64,000 nucleotides of DNA. Source: Puffinus mauretanicus. Lineage: Eukaryota > Chordata > Aves > Procellariiformes > Procellariidae. Within the stretch, counting starts at the first letter, position 1. Each line of letters begins with the position of its first letter. The DNA is taken from NCBI GenBank assembly GCA_023333565.1, contig JAJKFH010000336.1:1-64000 (forward strand). The letters are read 5' to 3'. The notes beneath the pieces are model-generated. The model was not told the DNA's origin. It made no database searches and worked only from the letters and a program-made list of their open reading frames with translations. This document shows, piece by piece, positions 36,501-50,883 of this stretch. A program made the position numbers and the translations under genes.

Positions 36501-39500
36501 TTGTTGTTAGTGAGAGGTCTTTTGTCTCTAGACATTTTGTAGATAGCACTGTGTCTCCCCTCCTGTGCCCACATATTTTACTCAGAATTTAGTTATTCAT
36601 GATAATGTTGATTTTCACCCCCTCCCCTTTTGTTACATGCAGGTGCAATTGTCTTGGGTTTTAATTTGATTCAGTAGATTGTAGTAGACACCTATTAGTA
36701 AACTACCTAGTATTTATATGATAAAGCACTGATTTCATAACCATTTGGCATCATGTTGCTCTTGAGCTGTCAGAAACGGTGTAATTTTTGACATAAATTG
36801 CCATTTTCCTTTCTTTTTTCCAAGTTGCTCCTTAGACCTTAGAACAATTTTTTTAACAACCCGAGAATTAGACCAACCCCACCAGGTTTCAGTAGCACCA
36901 CCTAGGCTTTCTGTTTTATAGCCCAAGCTCCCAGTGTCGTTGTACAAACAAATGAATTACCTCCTTGTTATTCTCTAATGTCAATGTGAGTTCAGAATGC
37001 TGAAGACCTTACACGTCCACATTAGCGGTGACAACAGGATGGGGTACCAGACGTTCCTACTGATGCTGATGACAACGCCTGCGGTGGGACAGAGCCTCTG
37101 CTAGAGCTGTGGAATGTGCAGCTGGTGACGTTGAATCACTGTGGATATAAGATGCCTTTGGACTCACCCAGTTGTGGGGCTGTTCTGCAAAAAACTAGGA
37201 TAGCCTTTTTATGGTGACTGCCAGCCAAACTGCATCGCATCTCACTCTCATTTCTAGGAAAACAAGAAATAATAATCCCGTGAAATGCTCTGATTCTAAT
37301 GAAAAGGAATTTTTGGAAACGTTTCCAACCATCTCAGTTGCTTGACCCACTTTCTGAACCACTGCACCCTCTAATGGGGTAAAACAGATTGACGTTCAAA
37401 GCAGCCAATTTATTTTTGTATTTATATCCTTCTAGTCCTTATAGGCATAATACAACAGCCCATTCTTGTGACAGTAAAAGAAGCACAGTTTTGCTGAATG
37501 TAGGTTACAGGGGAGGTGTGAATATCCAGTAAAGACTTCATATGATTCATCTCTACTCTGGGTTAATGAAAAGTATGTAAAATAGCTGTATACATTCATG
37601 GTGAAATGAGAAAGAAATTTTAACAAAATCATAGAAAGGAGAATTTATTTCACTTCTAAGTCCAGAAAAAAGTGATATTTTTTTTTCCTTATTGTGTGAA
37701 GCCATCTCATTTTACCAAAGCTTTGTGGGGAAGTAAAAGTTTGAACAATGAAAGTGAGATGAAACAGACACTTAACCACGACGTTGCATCTTGTCAAACA
37801 GGTAATTCTCTAATGGACCAATGAAAGCCAACGATGACAAGTTGTGGTCAACAGTCCTTGAATGTGCTGATGGTTCTCCTTTCCTTACTCTTGTCAGCAG
37901 GTAACTTTTATACTTTGAATTTATCTTTCACAGATGTGTGCCACAGGGAAAAATTAGCTGCAATTTAATACTGCGTTCCTACAAAACAAACAAGATCAAA
38001 TGGATTGTTAATTGAGTAATAAATAAATAAAGCCTCTTTATATTTAAGAACTGGAAGCTGGAATTTGAAATGCAATTGAAAATTCAGTTTAAGAAGGAAA
38101 AAGGATACTGACATGGTAGAGCAGGCTGAAAACTAAAAGAAACAAAGCTACTGTTTTGATATGCTAGTTTTTCAGCTCATCTAAAAGAAAAAAGCAAGCT
38201 CTACACCACTGTACAATCCAACCATTTTGCTAAATAGCCATCTATTGGAAGTAGAGCAAGTGGGATTCCAGTTGTGTGTTTTTATGTGTGCACACAAGAG
38301 TATCTAAGCATGTGAAGGATTGAACTTGGAACTTCAGCTATTCTTGAGATGAATACATGTTAGATACCATGTAACTTGTCTTAAATATGTTTAAAAGAAA
38401 AATGCCTGACATCATGGTACGCAAATATTATGTTATTTTTCTGAACCTAAAGAATTGACTGGACCAGGGAGTGGTTCCAGAGATTTTTCTCCTGATGCGT
38501 GGTAGATCTGCCCTAGATGTTTACTACTAGCACACTGAAAGGATTTGTGCAGAAATCTGTCAGTTGTTAGATTGAGAATTAGTCGAATGCTATGATTAGT
38601 AGTTGCATTTGTTCTTCAGGAGTTATTTATGACATTAAGGTTTTCTGTAATTATGAATGAATATTTAAAAAAAAAATTAAAAAGGTTCTTAGCCCAGATA
38701 GATTTGATCCTACGAGTTTTTAACTCTCAGTGCAACCTCTTTTATCCTCCATTCTTGAAGGACTTTTTAATCCAAAAAGATCTTTTTTTCCATCACTGCT
38801 CCATATTCCCTTGTACTACATCACATCCCTAACCACCATACTTAAAACTCTACCAGGCACGATGTATCTTGAAGTATCCTTGTGCTCCAGTAAGAGTTGT
38901 TACTACTCTGTCTGTGTAATGCCTATAATATTCAGTGTTAGATCCTCATCAATTAGTTCAAGTGTGCATTTTGTTGCCCACAGTCTCATTGCTTGTTTGC
39001 AAGTGTTCACGTTGATTCTCGCTGATGATAGTTCATTATTTAGCTATAACTGATACAGTCCTTTTGCTAACAATGTTAGAATGCTATCAACTGATGACTA
39101 CTCTGCCTAATCTTAAAACACTATTTTCCTTTAGAGTCCTTCCACTGGTATCCCTGTGTATGGCGCTGCATCCCCAGCTATGTAACTACCCTCCTGCTAT
39201 GTACTAGCATCAGGCACAGGGGTTGTAGCAGCTTCTTTGTTGTTTTCCAGGTTAAAGCCATTTCAGAAAGCTATTCCCTGGTACATGAATGAAGCCAATT
39301 ATTCAAGAAGACCTCAGTGAATGTATCCCAGTGATCAAACATCACAAAACTTTTCCAGCTGCTCCAGTCTCTTCTCTTGATTTTTGTTAAGTTTTCATAC
39401 CTTTACCACTCTTTATAGAGGACTTCTATGAGAGACCTCCTGAGATCCCACTTCTCCAACCATTTTCCTCAAGATGATATAAATACCTATGTTCTAGTTG

Positions 39501-40129
39501 AACAGGACACTGTGATTACACTGTGTGTGCAAATAGAAGTAGTCAGCCACTGGTATATATACACATTTATTCCCTCAAAGCCAGTGTTCTGATATTTTTT
39601 TCTCTTAGAAGAAAAGTACTGCCTCTGAAGTACAATGTTTTTATTTGAAACTAATTACATATAGCTTTTATTTCTTACATAATTTATTTATTAACATCAC
39701 AAACTATTGTCTTTGTAAATGTGTACCTTATCTTCTTGTTGCTCCTTGGCTATTAGTATTTTATTATCTGACGATCATTATTAGCATGTAGAGTACAGGC
39801 TTAATTTGAAATCATCGCAACAAGCCAGCCTAACTCTGCTCCGTGGGGAATTTTACTACTGACATCTGTAGGAATGGGTTTAGGTCATTGCTATCTCACA
39901 TGCATTTTACAGGATTAAATTTATTATTTATTATTTTGCAGCCAGCATGAATGTAAATTTTTTTGTCCAAGACAGGTCAGCTTCTGTAACGGAAAACTAC
40001 TGGCTTCATGCAGTGAGAATGACAGGGGGAAAAAAAGGATGCTACTCTCACTGGAATGATATGAACATCATTTTTAAACTGAGCTGAAATGAAAATCTAA
40101 TGGCAAGACTCCTTTTGAGTTCCCTAGAT

Positions 40130-40149
40130 TTACAGACTTCTGTCTGTAA
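40130..40149. repeat. Hairpin, 8-bp stem with 4-base loop
   Basis: TTACAGAC, then a TTCT loop, then the exact complement GTCTGTAA. It lies 29 bases before a second hairpin. Confidence 0.8.
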
Positions 40150-40178
40150 GATCATGCTTTACTTCCAAGTCTTTGATA

Positions 40179-40201
40179 TACTAAGATTCACAATCTTAGT
40201 A
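40179..40201. repeat. Hairpin, 10-bp stem with 3-base loop
   Basis: TACTAAGATT, then a CAC loop, then the exact complement AATCTTAGTA. No U-run or gene end follows to suggest a terminator-like role, and none would be expected in this genome. Confidence 0.8.
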
Positions 40202-41572
40202 CTAAATTTCTAAAATCTTGTATGCATGGTTGAAAACTGCGCTTAACAGTTGGAAGCGTAACTTTCACTGGCTCCACAGGCGGAATGAAAGTAAGGGCAC
40301 GAGTAACAGAAAAGTTCCCAGAGCGGCTGTTCTCGGAGCCCGGTCTTCATCCTGTCAGAAAAGGAGAGAAGCAGCAGCAGAGGCAGCGGAGCAGAGGTGT
40401 GGTCAGATACCGGGGTCGTGGCTCAGAATGAGGATGAAGTTTGGCAGCCTTCACTGTGTGGTTAGGAAGGAGATGCAGTTGCCTAACGTGGGCAAAATGC
40501 TCTCAGGGCAGGGACAAATAACGCAGAAAAGAAAGGCTTCAGTTCAGAGTAGGTAGGGTATGGCTCCATTTAAAAAAAGGATGAAATTGGATTGAGGATA
40601 CTGAAACTTCAGACTGATTTTATATCAGTGCTATCAAGATCACAATGGCATGCAATTTTAGGATCTGTGAACACTTACTAGTTGTACTAGCCGCACAAGG
40701 AATGCATAATAAAGGGAGGAGCAGCATGCAGTCATGCCAGAAGAATATCCTTTCTGACCACTAACTCTTAGATTTGCTTTGCAGTAATGTTGATACTTAC
40801 ATTCATTTAATGGTTTGAAACACATTTATAAAATCAGGGATGACAGCAAGGCTTATACTAACAAGCAAAAATTGACAGATTATTTGCACATTACAGTATT
40901 TTTTTCTTTGAAGTAGGGAACGAACATCCGTATAGCAAAATTATCAGAGGATCTCAAATGATTGGCGTTGTGCTAAGCAAAATGCATACATGTGAATATT
41001 TCTGTGGATCCATATGGAAAGCTTATAAAGACCAGCCATTCTGAAAGCCTTGGGGCTTTGAAAATTTAGTAGCTAAATTAAAAATTTAATCAGTATTACA
41101 CAGATCTCTAACTGCGAACAGATAGGGAAGTAACAGTTTGATGTACACTGGCTGTTCACTTTTTAAGGTAAACTAGGTAAATCTTAAGATGAGCTGAAAT
41201 CAGTCATTTGAGGCATGACAGACTATTCTCCTCTCGAAACTAGTAGGAACAGAGATAGGAGCATCCATATCACTTAACTGTTCAATAATACTTTTCAAAA
41301 ATAGGATGAGAATTTGCACATGCAACTCCACTTCAGAAACAGCTGTCATCTTTGCAACAGACAAGAGCCTTTCAGGTACAATACTTTTATCTGAAGTATT
41401 TCTGTAGAAATAAGGCTCTTTAATCCTCAGGATTTAAGCAAAGTTATTTTCAGGAAAAATACTTCTAAAAAAAAAAATTGCATTTTGTTTATTGGATCTC
41501 TGATTCTCAGAGAAGCAAAGACAGCAAGTAAAATTACACAGATTACAATAAATTGATAAAGTTTTTTCACTG

Positions 41573-42116
41573 TGTACTAGGTCTAGCTGGGATGGGGTTA
41601 ATTTTCTTCACAGCAGCCCGTATGGGGCTGTCTTTTAGTTTGTTGACCAAAAGGGTGTTGGTAACACACCAGTATTTTGGCTATTGCTGAACAGCCCTTA
41701 CACAGGATCAAGGCTGCTTCTGTTTCTCACTGTGCACCCCAGCGAGGAGGCCGGGGTGGGCAAGAGCCCGGCAGGGGACACAGCTGGCACAGCTGACCCC
41801 AACTGGCCAAAGTGATATTCCGTTCCATGTAACGGCATGCTCAACAATAAAACTGGGGTGGGAGGTTATCCAAAAATTGCTCAGGAACTGGCTGGGCATC
41901 AGTCTGCTGGTAACGAGTGATTGCTTTAACATCACTTGTGGGTTGGGGTTTTTTTTGTTGTTGTTGGTTTTTCTTACTCATTTATTAAACGGTCTTTATC
42001 TCGACCCATGAATTTTCTTGCTTTGCCCTTCTGATTCTCTCGCCCATCCCACTGGGAGGGGGAGTGAGCAAGCAGCAGTGTGGTGCTTAGCTGCATACCA
42101 GGGTTAACCCACCACA
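41573..42116 (+). mobile_element. Solo LTR of avian ERVL type
   Basis: The element starts TGTACTAGGTCTAGCTGGGA and ends in GGGTTAACCCACCACA, with TG...CA termini. Internal landmarks known from bird ERVL-class LTRs include GGGGTTAATTTTCTTCACAG, CAGCTGACCCCAACTGGCCA, a poly(A) signal AATAAA at 41846-41851, and the CATTTATTAAACGGTCTTTATC region near 41980. No gag, pol or env sequence adjoins it on either side, so it is a solo LTR left by LTR-LTR recombination. No clear 5-bp target duplication is visible, so the exact ends could be off by a few bases. Confidence 0.85.
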
Positions 42117-43912
42117 TACCGACAGCCAAATTCAGACTATAATTCAGTCATCATGTTATGCTCGTATTTGTGCATTTATTTTAATCACTGACACACATCT
42201 TACTATTTAAGGATTTGCTTAGGGACTACATTTTATTATAGACATCACTTCTCCTCTGACTTGATGTTATCTTCATTCGCCCTTCATTCTGTAGTCGTCC
42301 TTCCCCCAGTTTTCATCCCCAAAGAAGTTTGGGGTTTGTTTTCCTTTTAAAATGGGCAAAGGACCTGTTTAGGGATCAGGGGACACTTTCACATGTGCTG
42401 TTAAGTAAACCACTTTGCAGTGACGAGCAAGCTAAGCTTCTTAGGGTCCTCTAGTGCATTCTGACAATGCAGTGTCTCTCTCAGAGCACTGAATAATTTC
42501 AGAAGCATGGAAGTATTCGATTGCTCATGAAACATAAAGAACTAGTTTTAATTCTTATAACATGCTGTAGATGTATATATAAGTCAGGTATAACCTTGCA
42601 GGGCTGCTGTTCCCTTGTGGTAGCTTAACACGCGTTTAAGTTCACCTAAGCTAAGTTGTAGTAATAACATATGAAAAACGATATTTTTGCTATCCTGTTA
42701 TTTGCAAAGCTAGTTCTGGCATTAAAAATTTTCCATTAAAATGTCCCAAGCTTGAAACCACCATCTATACTGGAGGCTTCAAAAATTACTAATGTGTAAC
42801 TAGTTGTAATAATGTAACTTTTAAAAGGAAAAATAAGTTAATATATCTTTAGCCATAAAAGGCATTATACCTGCATTTTGAAAAAAATCTGTTGATAATG
42901 CATGATAAACAAAATTTGTGTTGCACTCCAAGGCTTTGCAGGTATCAAAGAAGAAAATTTTCTTTCCTAAGAGCAGCTGATATAATCCAAGTGCAGATAT
43001 TCCAACTAAGAAAGAATAAGTCAAGATGGCTAAAAAGTGAGAACTCTCAAACTGATAGTTCAGTTATATTTTCTCTATGGCTGCAACTGAAGTAGTACAT
43101 ACATAAAGCCATCTAATTCTGTTAAGAAATCTGTAGGTTCAGTGAAAGTTATCCTTCAGCTGGATAGGCAGAACACTGGACAAGATGGGGAGAAAAAAAC
43201 CAAACATAAATGTTCAGGATATAAGCAACCCCTAAAGGAGAAGAATGGAAAAACATTTTTCTTACTAGAGAGTTTATTGCACAGCTTTTTCAATACGGCA
43301 CATATGTATCTTCCTTTGAAGCATCTGAAGCTGGCCATTTATCAGAGAAGGATTAGATGGGTGCTCTTCTGCTGGATACTGTAAATAAAAATACCGTGGA
43401 TAAACATCACTATCAGAAGTGCAGTGCCACACTATGAAGGTTACCCCTTCACTGCATTTATTAGGTCCAATAATAAGACTGACTTTCTGTTTGTTGACAT
43501 CATGGACTCGCCTTTTTCCCTAGTAATGATGACTAGTGGAACCACACACGTTGTAATGCATGTAATGCACCCTTGCAAGCTGATAACAAATATTTACAAA
43601 ACACTTAGGGACCTTTATAGGTGCTTAACCATGTGCATCTAATGCCATTTGACTTGCCCCAGATCATCCATGTGTGCACTGGACCTGCGTCTCCTCCACT
43701 GAAAGCCAGAGACCAGACAGGACAGCCTAGGGAAATCTTAGCTGGAGTCCTGTATTTAAGTAACTGAATCAAGCTCCTTTTCTTGTTAGAAGTCAAATAC
43801 TTAGTTAAAAGTTCTATATAGTTTGTGAATTTCTCCCATGCCACATGTCTCTTCCATTATTTTCTAGATTTAACTTTTCCAAAAACAAATGGTACGTAGT
43901 TAAAACTCAAAT
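42117..43912. other. AT-rich non-coding sequence
   Basis: No gene or repeat family is recognised between the solo LTR and the next CR1 copy. Confidence 0.6.
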
Positions 43913-44706
43913 GGTGATGGGACAGAGTGCAACCTCAGCAGGTTTCTGTTGATGCAGAAGAGGGAGGAGTGGCTGATAGGGTTGTGCTGCTATCCAGAGG
44001 GACCTGGACAGGCTGGAAAAATGGGCTGACAGGAACCTCATGAAGTTCAACAAGGGGAAGTGCGAAGTCGTGCACCTTCCTGGGGAGGAACAACCTCAGG
44101 CACCAGTATATGCTGGGGGCCAGCTGGCTGGAAAGCTCTTTGTCTTTGTGGCTTCATTAGTCGGAGTGCTACCAGCAGATCAAGGGAGGTGATCCTTCCC
44201 CTCTACTCAGTGGGGAGTCCATTTCTGGGCTTCCCAGTACAAGAGAAAGATGGAGCTACTGGAGAGAGTTCAATAGAGGGCCACTGAATGATGAATGTGA
44301 CTGGAGCATCTCTCATAAGAGGAAAGGCTGAGCGAGTTGGGACTGTTCAGTCTAAGGAAGAGAAGGCTCAGGGGGATCTTATCGATGTATATAAATACCT
44401 GAAGGGGGGATGTAAAGAGGTCGGAGCCAGGCTCTTTTGGGTGGTGCCCAGTGATAGGACCAGAGGCAATGGGCACAAACTGAAACAAAGGAGGGTCTGT
44501 CTGAATATCAGGAGACACTTTTTCACTATGTGGGTGACTGAGCACTGGAACAGGTTGCCCAGAGAGGTTGTGGAGTCTCCATCCATGGAGATATTCAAAA
44601 GCCGTCTGGACATGGTTCTGGGCAACAGGCTCTAGGTGGCCCTACTTGAGCAGAGGGGTTGGATCAGATGACCTCCAGAGGACCCTTCCAACTGCAACCA
44701 TTGATT
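43913..44706 (+). mobile_element. CR1 LINE 3' fragment, plus strand, with internal deletion
   Basis: Seen: GATGGGACAGAGTGCAACCT near the start, then AGAGGGACCTGGACAGGCTG, AACCTCATGAAGTTCAACAA, then a jump over part of ORF2 near 44150. After this come A-A-W-x-R-L-P-R-E-V-V-like coding (44288-44635, ending [12 protein letters not shown]) and a 3' end with GATGACCTCCAGAGGACCCT. The normal terminal ATTCTATG octamer repeat is degraded to CCATTGATT. Truncation and the internal deletion make it inert. Confidence 0.9.
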
Positions 44707-45132
44707 TTTTTCAAAACTTAATCAATCCTGGAACACTTTCATTATTGCTATGTTAATTAAGGGGAGGGTGCAGGGAAGTAAGTACTAGTTCAAACAAATG
44801 CATGTTCGTGCATTTACATGCTTTGTGGATTTTGTGACAGAATTTGAACATGCAGATTTGTTGCAAGAGTTACAGAGGGTTTTGAAAACCTAAGTCTAAA
44901 GAAGGACAATTTCTTTACTGATTATAGCATCCTCAGATTTGGAACACACATTTTTCCCAGGCAGGGCAAGACCAGATATGTAATTAGTTTTCTCAATATC
45001 TATGTTCCTTTAGAAATAACGTTCTTCTAGCTCTTTCGGTTCCTGACTGAATTGATCTACAAAAGGATTTTCTTTTTTGTTAAAGTAATGATGACAGGTA
45101 TGTGTGTGTGCAGGTGCCAGTGTGTGTGTGTG
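44707..45132. other. Spacer between two convergent CR1 copies, ending in a TG/TA microsatellite
   Basis: About 430 bases without gene features. A TG dinucleotide run at 45099-45134, interrupted once by CAGGTGCCAG, runs into TATATATA at the CR1 insertion point. Confidence 0.6.
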
Positions 45133-45142
45133 TGTATATATA

Positions 45143-45856
45143 GAATCACAGAATAGTCTGGGTTGGAAGGGACCTTTAAAGGTCATCTAGTCCAACCCCC
45201 CTGCCAAGGGCAGGGACATCTTCAACTAGACCATGTTGCTCAGAGCCCCGTCCAACCTGACCTTGAATGTTTCCGGGGATGGGGCATCTACCACCTCTCT
45301 GGGCAACCTGTGCCAGTGTTTCACTACCCTCCTTGTAAAAAATTTCTTCCTTAAATCTAGTCTGAATCTACCCTCTTTGAGTTTAAAACCATTCCCCCTT
45401 GTCCTGTCACAACAGGCCCTGCTAAAAAGTTTGTCCCCGTCTTTCTTGTAAGCCCCCTTTAAGTACTGAAAGGCTGCAATAGGGTCTCCCCGAAGCCTTC
45501 TCTTCTCCAGGCTGAATAACCCCAACTCTCTCAGCCTTTCTTTGTAGGAGAGGTGTTCCGTCCCCCTGATCACTTTTGTGGCCCTCCTCTGGGCCTGCTC
45601 CAACAGGTCCATGTCTTTACTGTGCTGAGGGCTCCAGAGCTGGACGCAGGGCTCAGGTGGGGTCTCACCAGAACAGAGCAGAGGGACAGAATCACCTCCC
45701 TCGACCTGCTGGCCACGCTTCTTGTGATGCAGCCCAGGGTACGGTTGGCCTGCTGGGCTGTGAGCGCACATTGCCAGCTCATGTCCAGCTTTTCATCCAC
45801 CGGTACCCCCAAGTCCTCCTCGGCAGAGCTGCTCTCAATCCCTTCATCCCCCAGCC
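45143..45856 (-). mobile_element. CR1 LINE, 5'-truncated, minus strand, with target duplication
   Basis: The + strand begins with GAATCACAGAATAGTCTGGG, then TTGGAAGGGACCTTTAAAGG, which is the reverse complement of a young-type CR1 3' end. On the minus strand, 45771-45226 is one open frame of 181 codons covering the end of ORF2 ([25 protein letters not shown]). A further frame, 45812-45570, carries the preceding R-S-R-E-V-I-L-S-L motif. TGTATATATA is present on both sides (45133-45142 and 45857-45866) and looks like the target-site duplication, made within a TG/TA microsatellite. The nearly intact open frame suggests it is younger than the other copies here. Confidence 0.93.
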
Positions 45857-45866
45857 TGTATATATA

Positions 45867-47782
<1,916 letters not shown>

Positions 47783-49066
47783 TAAGTAAATGAGTTTTAA
47801 AGTACTCTTCACCAAACTGTTCCTGGTCTAATAACGTAGTCTGAGGTGTACTTAATGATGGAAGCAATTAGAATAATTGCACATACAAAAAAATACTAAA
47901 AGGTTTTTGCTGTTACTGAACTGCTCTAAAAGAAAGGATATTTTAGCTTTGCTCTCTTTGCTTTGACATGGGCTATATGCATTGCTAGGAGAGCAGGTAT
48001 GTAAAAGTTGCATATAACTGTAACAAATATAAAGTTACATATAAAAGTAACAAAAGTCTCTCCCCTTCCCCCAATCTGATCCAAACTATGTTTAAATGTA
48101 TATCAGTAAAAATAAACCCCGAAGCTGTCCGTAGGGGAGAGAGAGGGAGTGAGTTGACATTTTCCATATCAACCCAAATGCACTATTTTGAATCTCTGGT
48201 GTTTTGAATATAAATCTCTTGTAATCACTGACCTTGGGGAACAGAACATACTTGCTTATATACCAACGTTGCGTGGTCTTCTTGCCTGATACCTGGGATA
48301 CTTCCATGTACTGCTGGGGCCTATCCTCTAAGATAAATGTCAGTAACTTTTTTTTCTAAAGTTACCTTATCTACCTATTACCTATCTACGATGACAAAAT
48401 CTTCACTCGTGGTCTGTCTCCTATTTAGTATTGACATTCTGGCCACACTGATCTGCTGCGATTTCTCTTGGTGCAGAGGGCAACTTTCAGCTGATGTAAA
48501 CCCCCAAGGTCGAATTCTGATCTATCTGCTCTGCCCTGCCGTTTTATTCTGATATCCAGCCCCTCCAGAGCAAGGAAGGGGCAGATCAAAGATAACTGGA
48601 ATTCCAGTCTATTGGTTTTTGTTTACAACAGGGATTTTAGTGTTTTCTTCTGCGGTGCAAAAGTCAGTCGGTGTGTTGTCATTCATTCCTATGGAAGCAG
48701 GTGCGAGGCAGCTAGGAGACTTTGGTGCTGGAATACTGGCCAGCTCTTTTAACTCGCTGTGTGCGGCTGCGTCCAGCAGCAGCCAGCTCATGGAGTCAGC
48801 AAACTGTTGTCTTCCGTAACAACCACTTCTCATACAGCTCTGCCTAGAGAAGTTTGAATCTTGCATAGATGTGGAAGTTGCATACTCTAACTTTACAGGT
48901 GTTAAAGTGACAATCACATGCTATAAAGAAGTCTGTGTAGTGTAAAAAGACAAAAATAGACTCTACTCATATAAGATACCTTTAAATCAATGTGGATCTA
49001 TACTGTCTTGTTACTCTATGTGCAGCTATGTTCTTGAGGTGAAATTTCCTTGCCTTGGCCTTGTAG

Positions 49067-49319
49067 TGCATCTGGGAACATCATGAGAACATATCACACA
49101 GAACGCTGGGGAGACACTTCAAGTCTAACAGGCCCATTAAAGGCCATCCATTTTCTCCACCCTTTGGGCAGTCCAGACAATCTAGAAACTGGTAGCACCC
49201 TCACCCGGGGCTACCCAGCTCTGCCAACATATATGCCTCCAGGCAACCTGGTGGCGTTTATACCACAGTATGCCCCAGAGCCCCCATGCAATGCATACTC
49301 TACATACACTCCGTGGTAA
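49067..49319 (+). other. Candidate alternative last exon of SHISAL1 (unproven)
   Basis: Seen: a good acceptor (TTTCCTTGCCTTGGCCTTGTAG) ends at 49066. After it, one frame is open for 84 codons to the TAA at 49317-49319. The phase matches: the AA left by the exon ending at 47781 plus the first T gives Asn, then Ala-Ser-Gly. The stretch is richer in GC than its surroundings and encodes a Pro/Tyr/Thr-rich tail ending T-P-W, with no membrane helix. A poly(A) signal AATAAA at 49955-49960 is followed by a TTGTGTGTGAG GU-rich element. Inference: splicing here would give a Shisa-like ectodomain without transmembrane segment, possibly secreted. I recognise no family in the tail, and frame agreement has a one-in-three chance of arising by accident. 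Confidence 0.35.
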
Positions 49320-49954
49320 AAGTAGGATGTGCTCCCCCTTTGTTTGCTGGGATGACCGTGCTACCACGGCAGCAATCGGATGCCTGCCTGAAGAGAGATC
49401 CTCACAGGACTCTCAGTGCGGAAGGGCTGTGCGTATCGTCGCAGACAGAGCCAGAAGCTGCTTCACACTCAGAGTGATAGAGAGAGAGTCTCAAGAATGG
49501 ACTAGGGTGGCTATTGCCTCCACACTTTTCCAGTTCTTTGTCTCCCACATAGCAAATTTGCTTTATTTCTTCCCTTACTGTTCTGTAAACCCTGCACCAA
49601 CACTGCTGAGCAACCAAGTCTGCCTAACAGGCAGCTTCATCACAGAGTTTGGGATATTACTGGCCAACTGTAGTTCAGCCGAGGAGAAAACCAGTGCTTC
49701 AGGCTTTTTCCAATACCTCAGCAGCTACTCCATGTAGTCATGGCCAGAGCTTACTGAGGTAGGGCCCTTCTGTTCTTCCTTTCACCAACGACCTGAAATG
49801 GACAGGGCAATCACCCACTTCCCAAAGCAGACACGCACAGAGGAACAGGTACAGTCTGATTGCAAAATATGTCCCAGGATGTAGAACATTTTTCTGCCTC
49901 CTGCATTCTCTGTTTGCATGCCCACTCACATACACATGCACACACACCCACAGA

Positions 49955-49960
49955 AATAAA
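49955..49960 (+). terminator. Possible intronic poly(A) signal
   Basis: AATAAA is followed about 25-40 bases later by a GT-rich element (GTTGTGTGTGAG). It lies 636 bases after the stop of the candidate alternative exon. AATAAA is frequent in AT-rich DNA, so this is suggestive only. Confidence 0.35.
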
Positions 49961-50837
49961 TATAGGGCTGTTCATATTACAGGGCTGTTGTGTGTGAGCA
50001 GTTCCTCAATGGCAAAAAGGTACTTTGGTATTCTATGAACTACAGTATTTATTTTAATGAAAATATTTAGAGCATAGTGTAAGTATTATATTAGTTTTCG
50101 TTTAGCGATCCTTTTTTTTTTTTTAAAAATGTCACCTCATTCAGTTGTGATGGAGAAAAAGCTACCTCTGTAGTCTTTGTTGGTAAGATCCATGGTTGAG
50201 AACCACCTGCAGACTATTTACCATATATGTCTTCAGTCCAGAATTTCCTGTGCACATTAGCTATGTGCTGATCTTTTGCAAATGTATGTAAAATCAAGCT
50301 AAATACAATAAAAAGCTTCTGGAGATGTAGCTTAGAGAAGTGCAAGAGTGGAACTGGTTTTGCCTTTTTGCAACTTCCTGAAACATCACTTCTGATAAAT
50401 CAGTCAGGGCCAGGAAAATGAAGAGACGCTAACTTTCTACATAAAACTCCACCAATGTAGTGAGACGGAGGGAGAGAGATCTCCTCACCCTGAGCTCACT
50501 GAGATTGGTAGAAAACTTCCTGATAATTTTTAGTATGCTGTGGAGGGGCAGAAAAAAGTGAAGCCTAGATGCCTGCATTAAAAACATTGTAAAAAACATC
50601 TTACTTAATACACTCTGACTTTATTTAACATATACGATAATTTAACTTTATTTGGATTCTCATACATCCAGGGTTCACTTTACAGTAACAAAGTCAGCTC
50701 TTTGTTTAGATCTAATTTCACACACCACTGAAAAAAATTCTGATGAAACCTATTGTACTGTGGCTGGGGAAAATGATTTAGGATATGGCAATAGCCATGA
50801 ACTGAAAAAAAGGATTATAGTTTTCAGGGAAGAGTGA

Positions 50838-50883
50838 TTCAATATTCTTATTTGGTTTATTTCAATATTATTATTTGGTTTAT
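50838..50883. repeat. Tandem duplication of 23 bases
   Basis: TTCAATATTCTTATTTGGTT... (23 bases) is repeated directly with one mismatch (C to A at the tenth base). It is a recent-looking local duplication within the SHISAL1 intron. Confidence 0.85.

Larger units (their letters stand above)
33546..41572. other. AT-rich non-coding sequence
   Basis: No gene is recognised. An A-rich tract with CAA/CCA interruptions lies at 34558-34625. Two short hairpins at 40130-40149 and 40179-40201 are listed separately. Around 40280-40450 GC content rises locally, but no promoter or exon signature is convincing. Confidence 0.6.

Noticed and set aside
40218..40556. Open frame of 112 codons, basic, Lys/Arg/Ser-rich
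   Set aside because: No family resemblance, no splice or promoter context; explained by a local rise in GC.
48619..48917. Frames on both strands over a GC-richer stretch in the SHISAL1 intron
   Set aside because: No acceptor in a matching phase and no recognised motif.
49270..49737. Open frame of 155 codons overlapping the candidate alternative exon in another frame
   Set aside because: Composition looks random and it has no phase-compatible acceptor of its own; the 49067-49319 frame is better supported.
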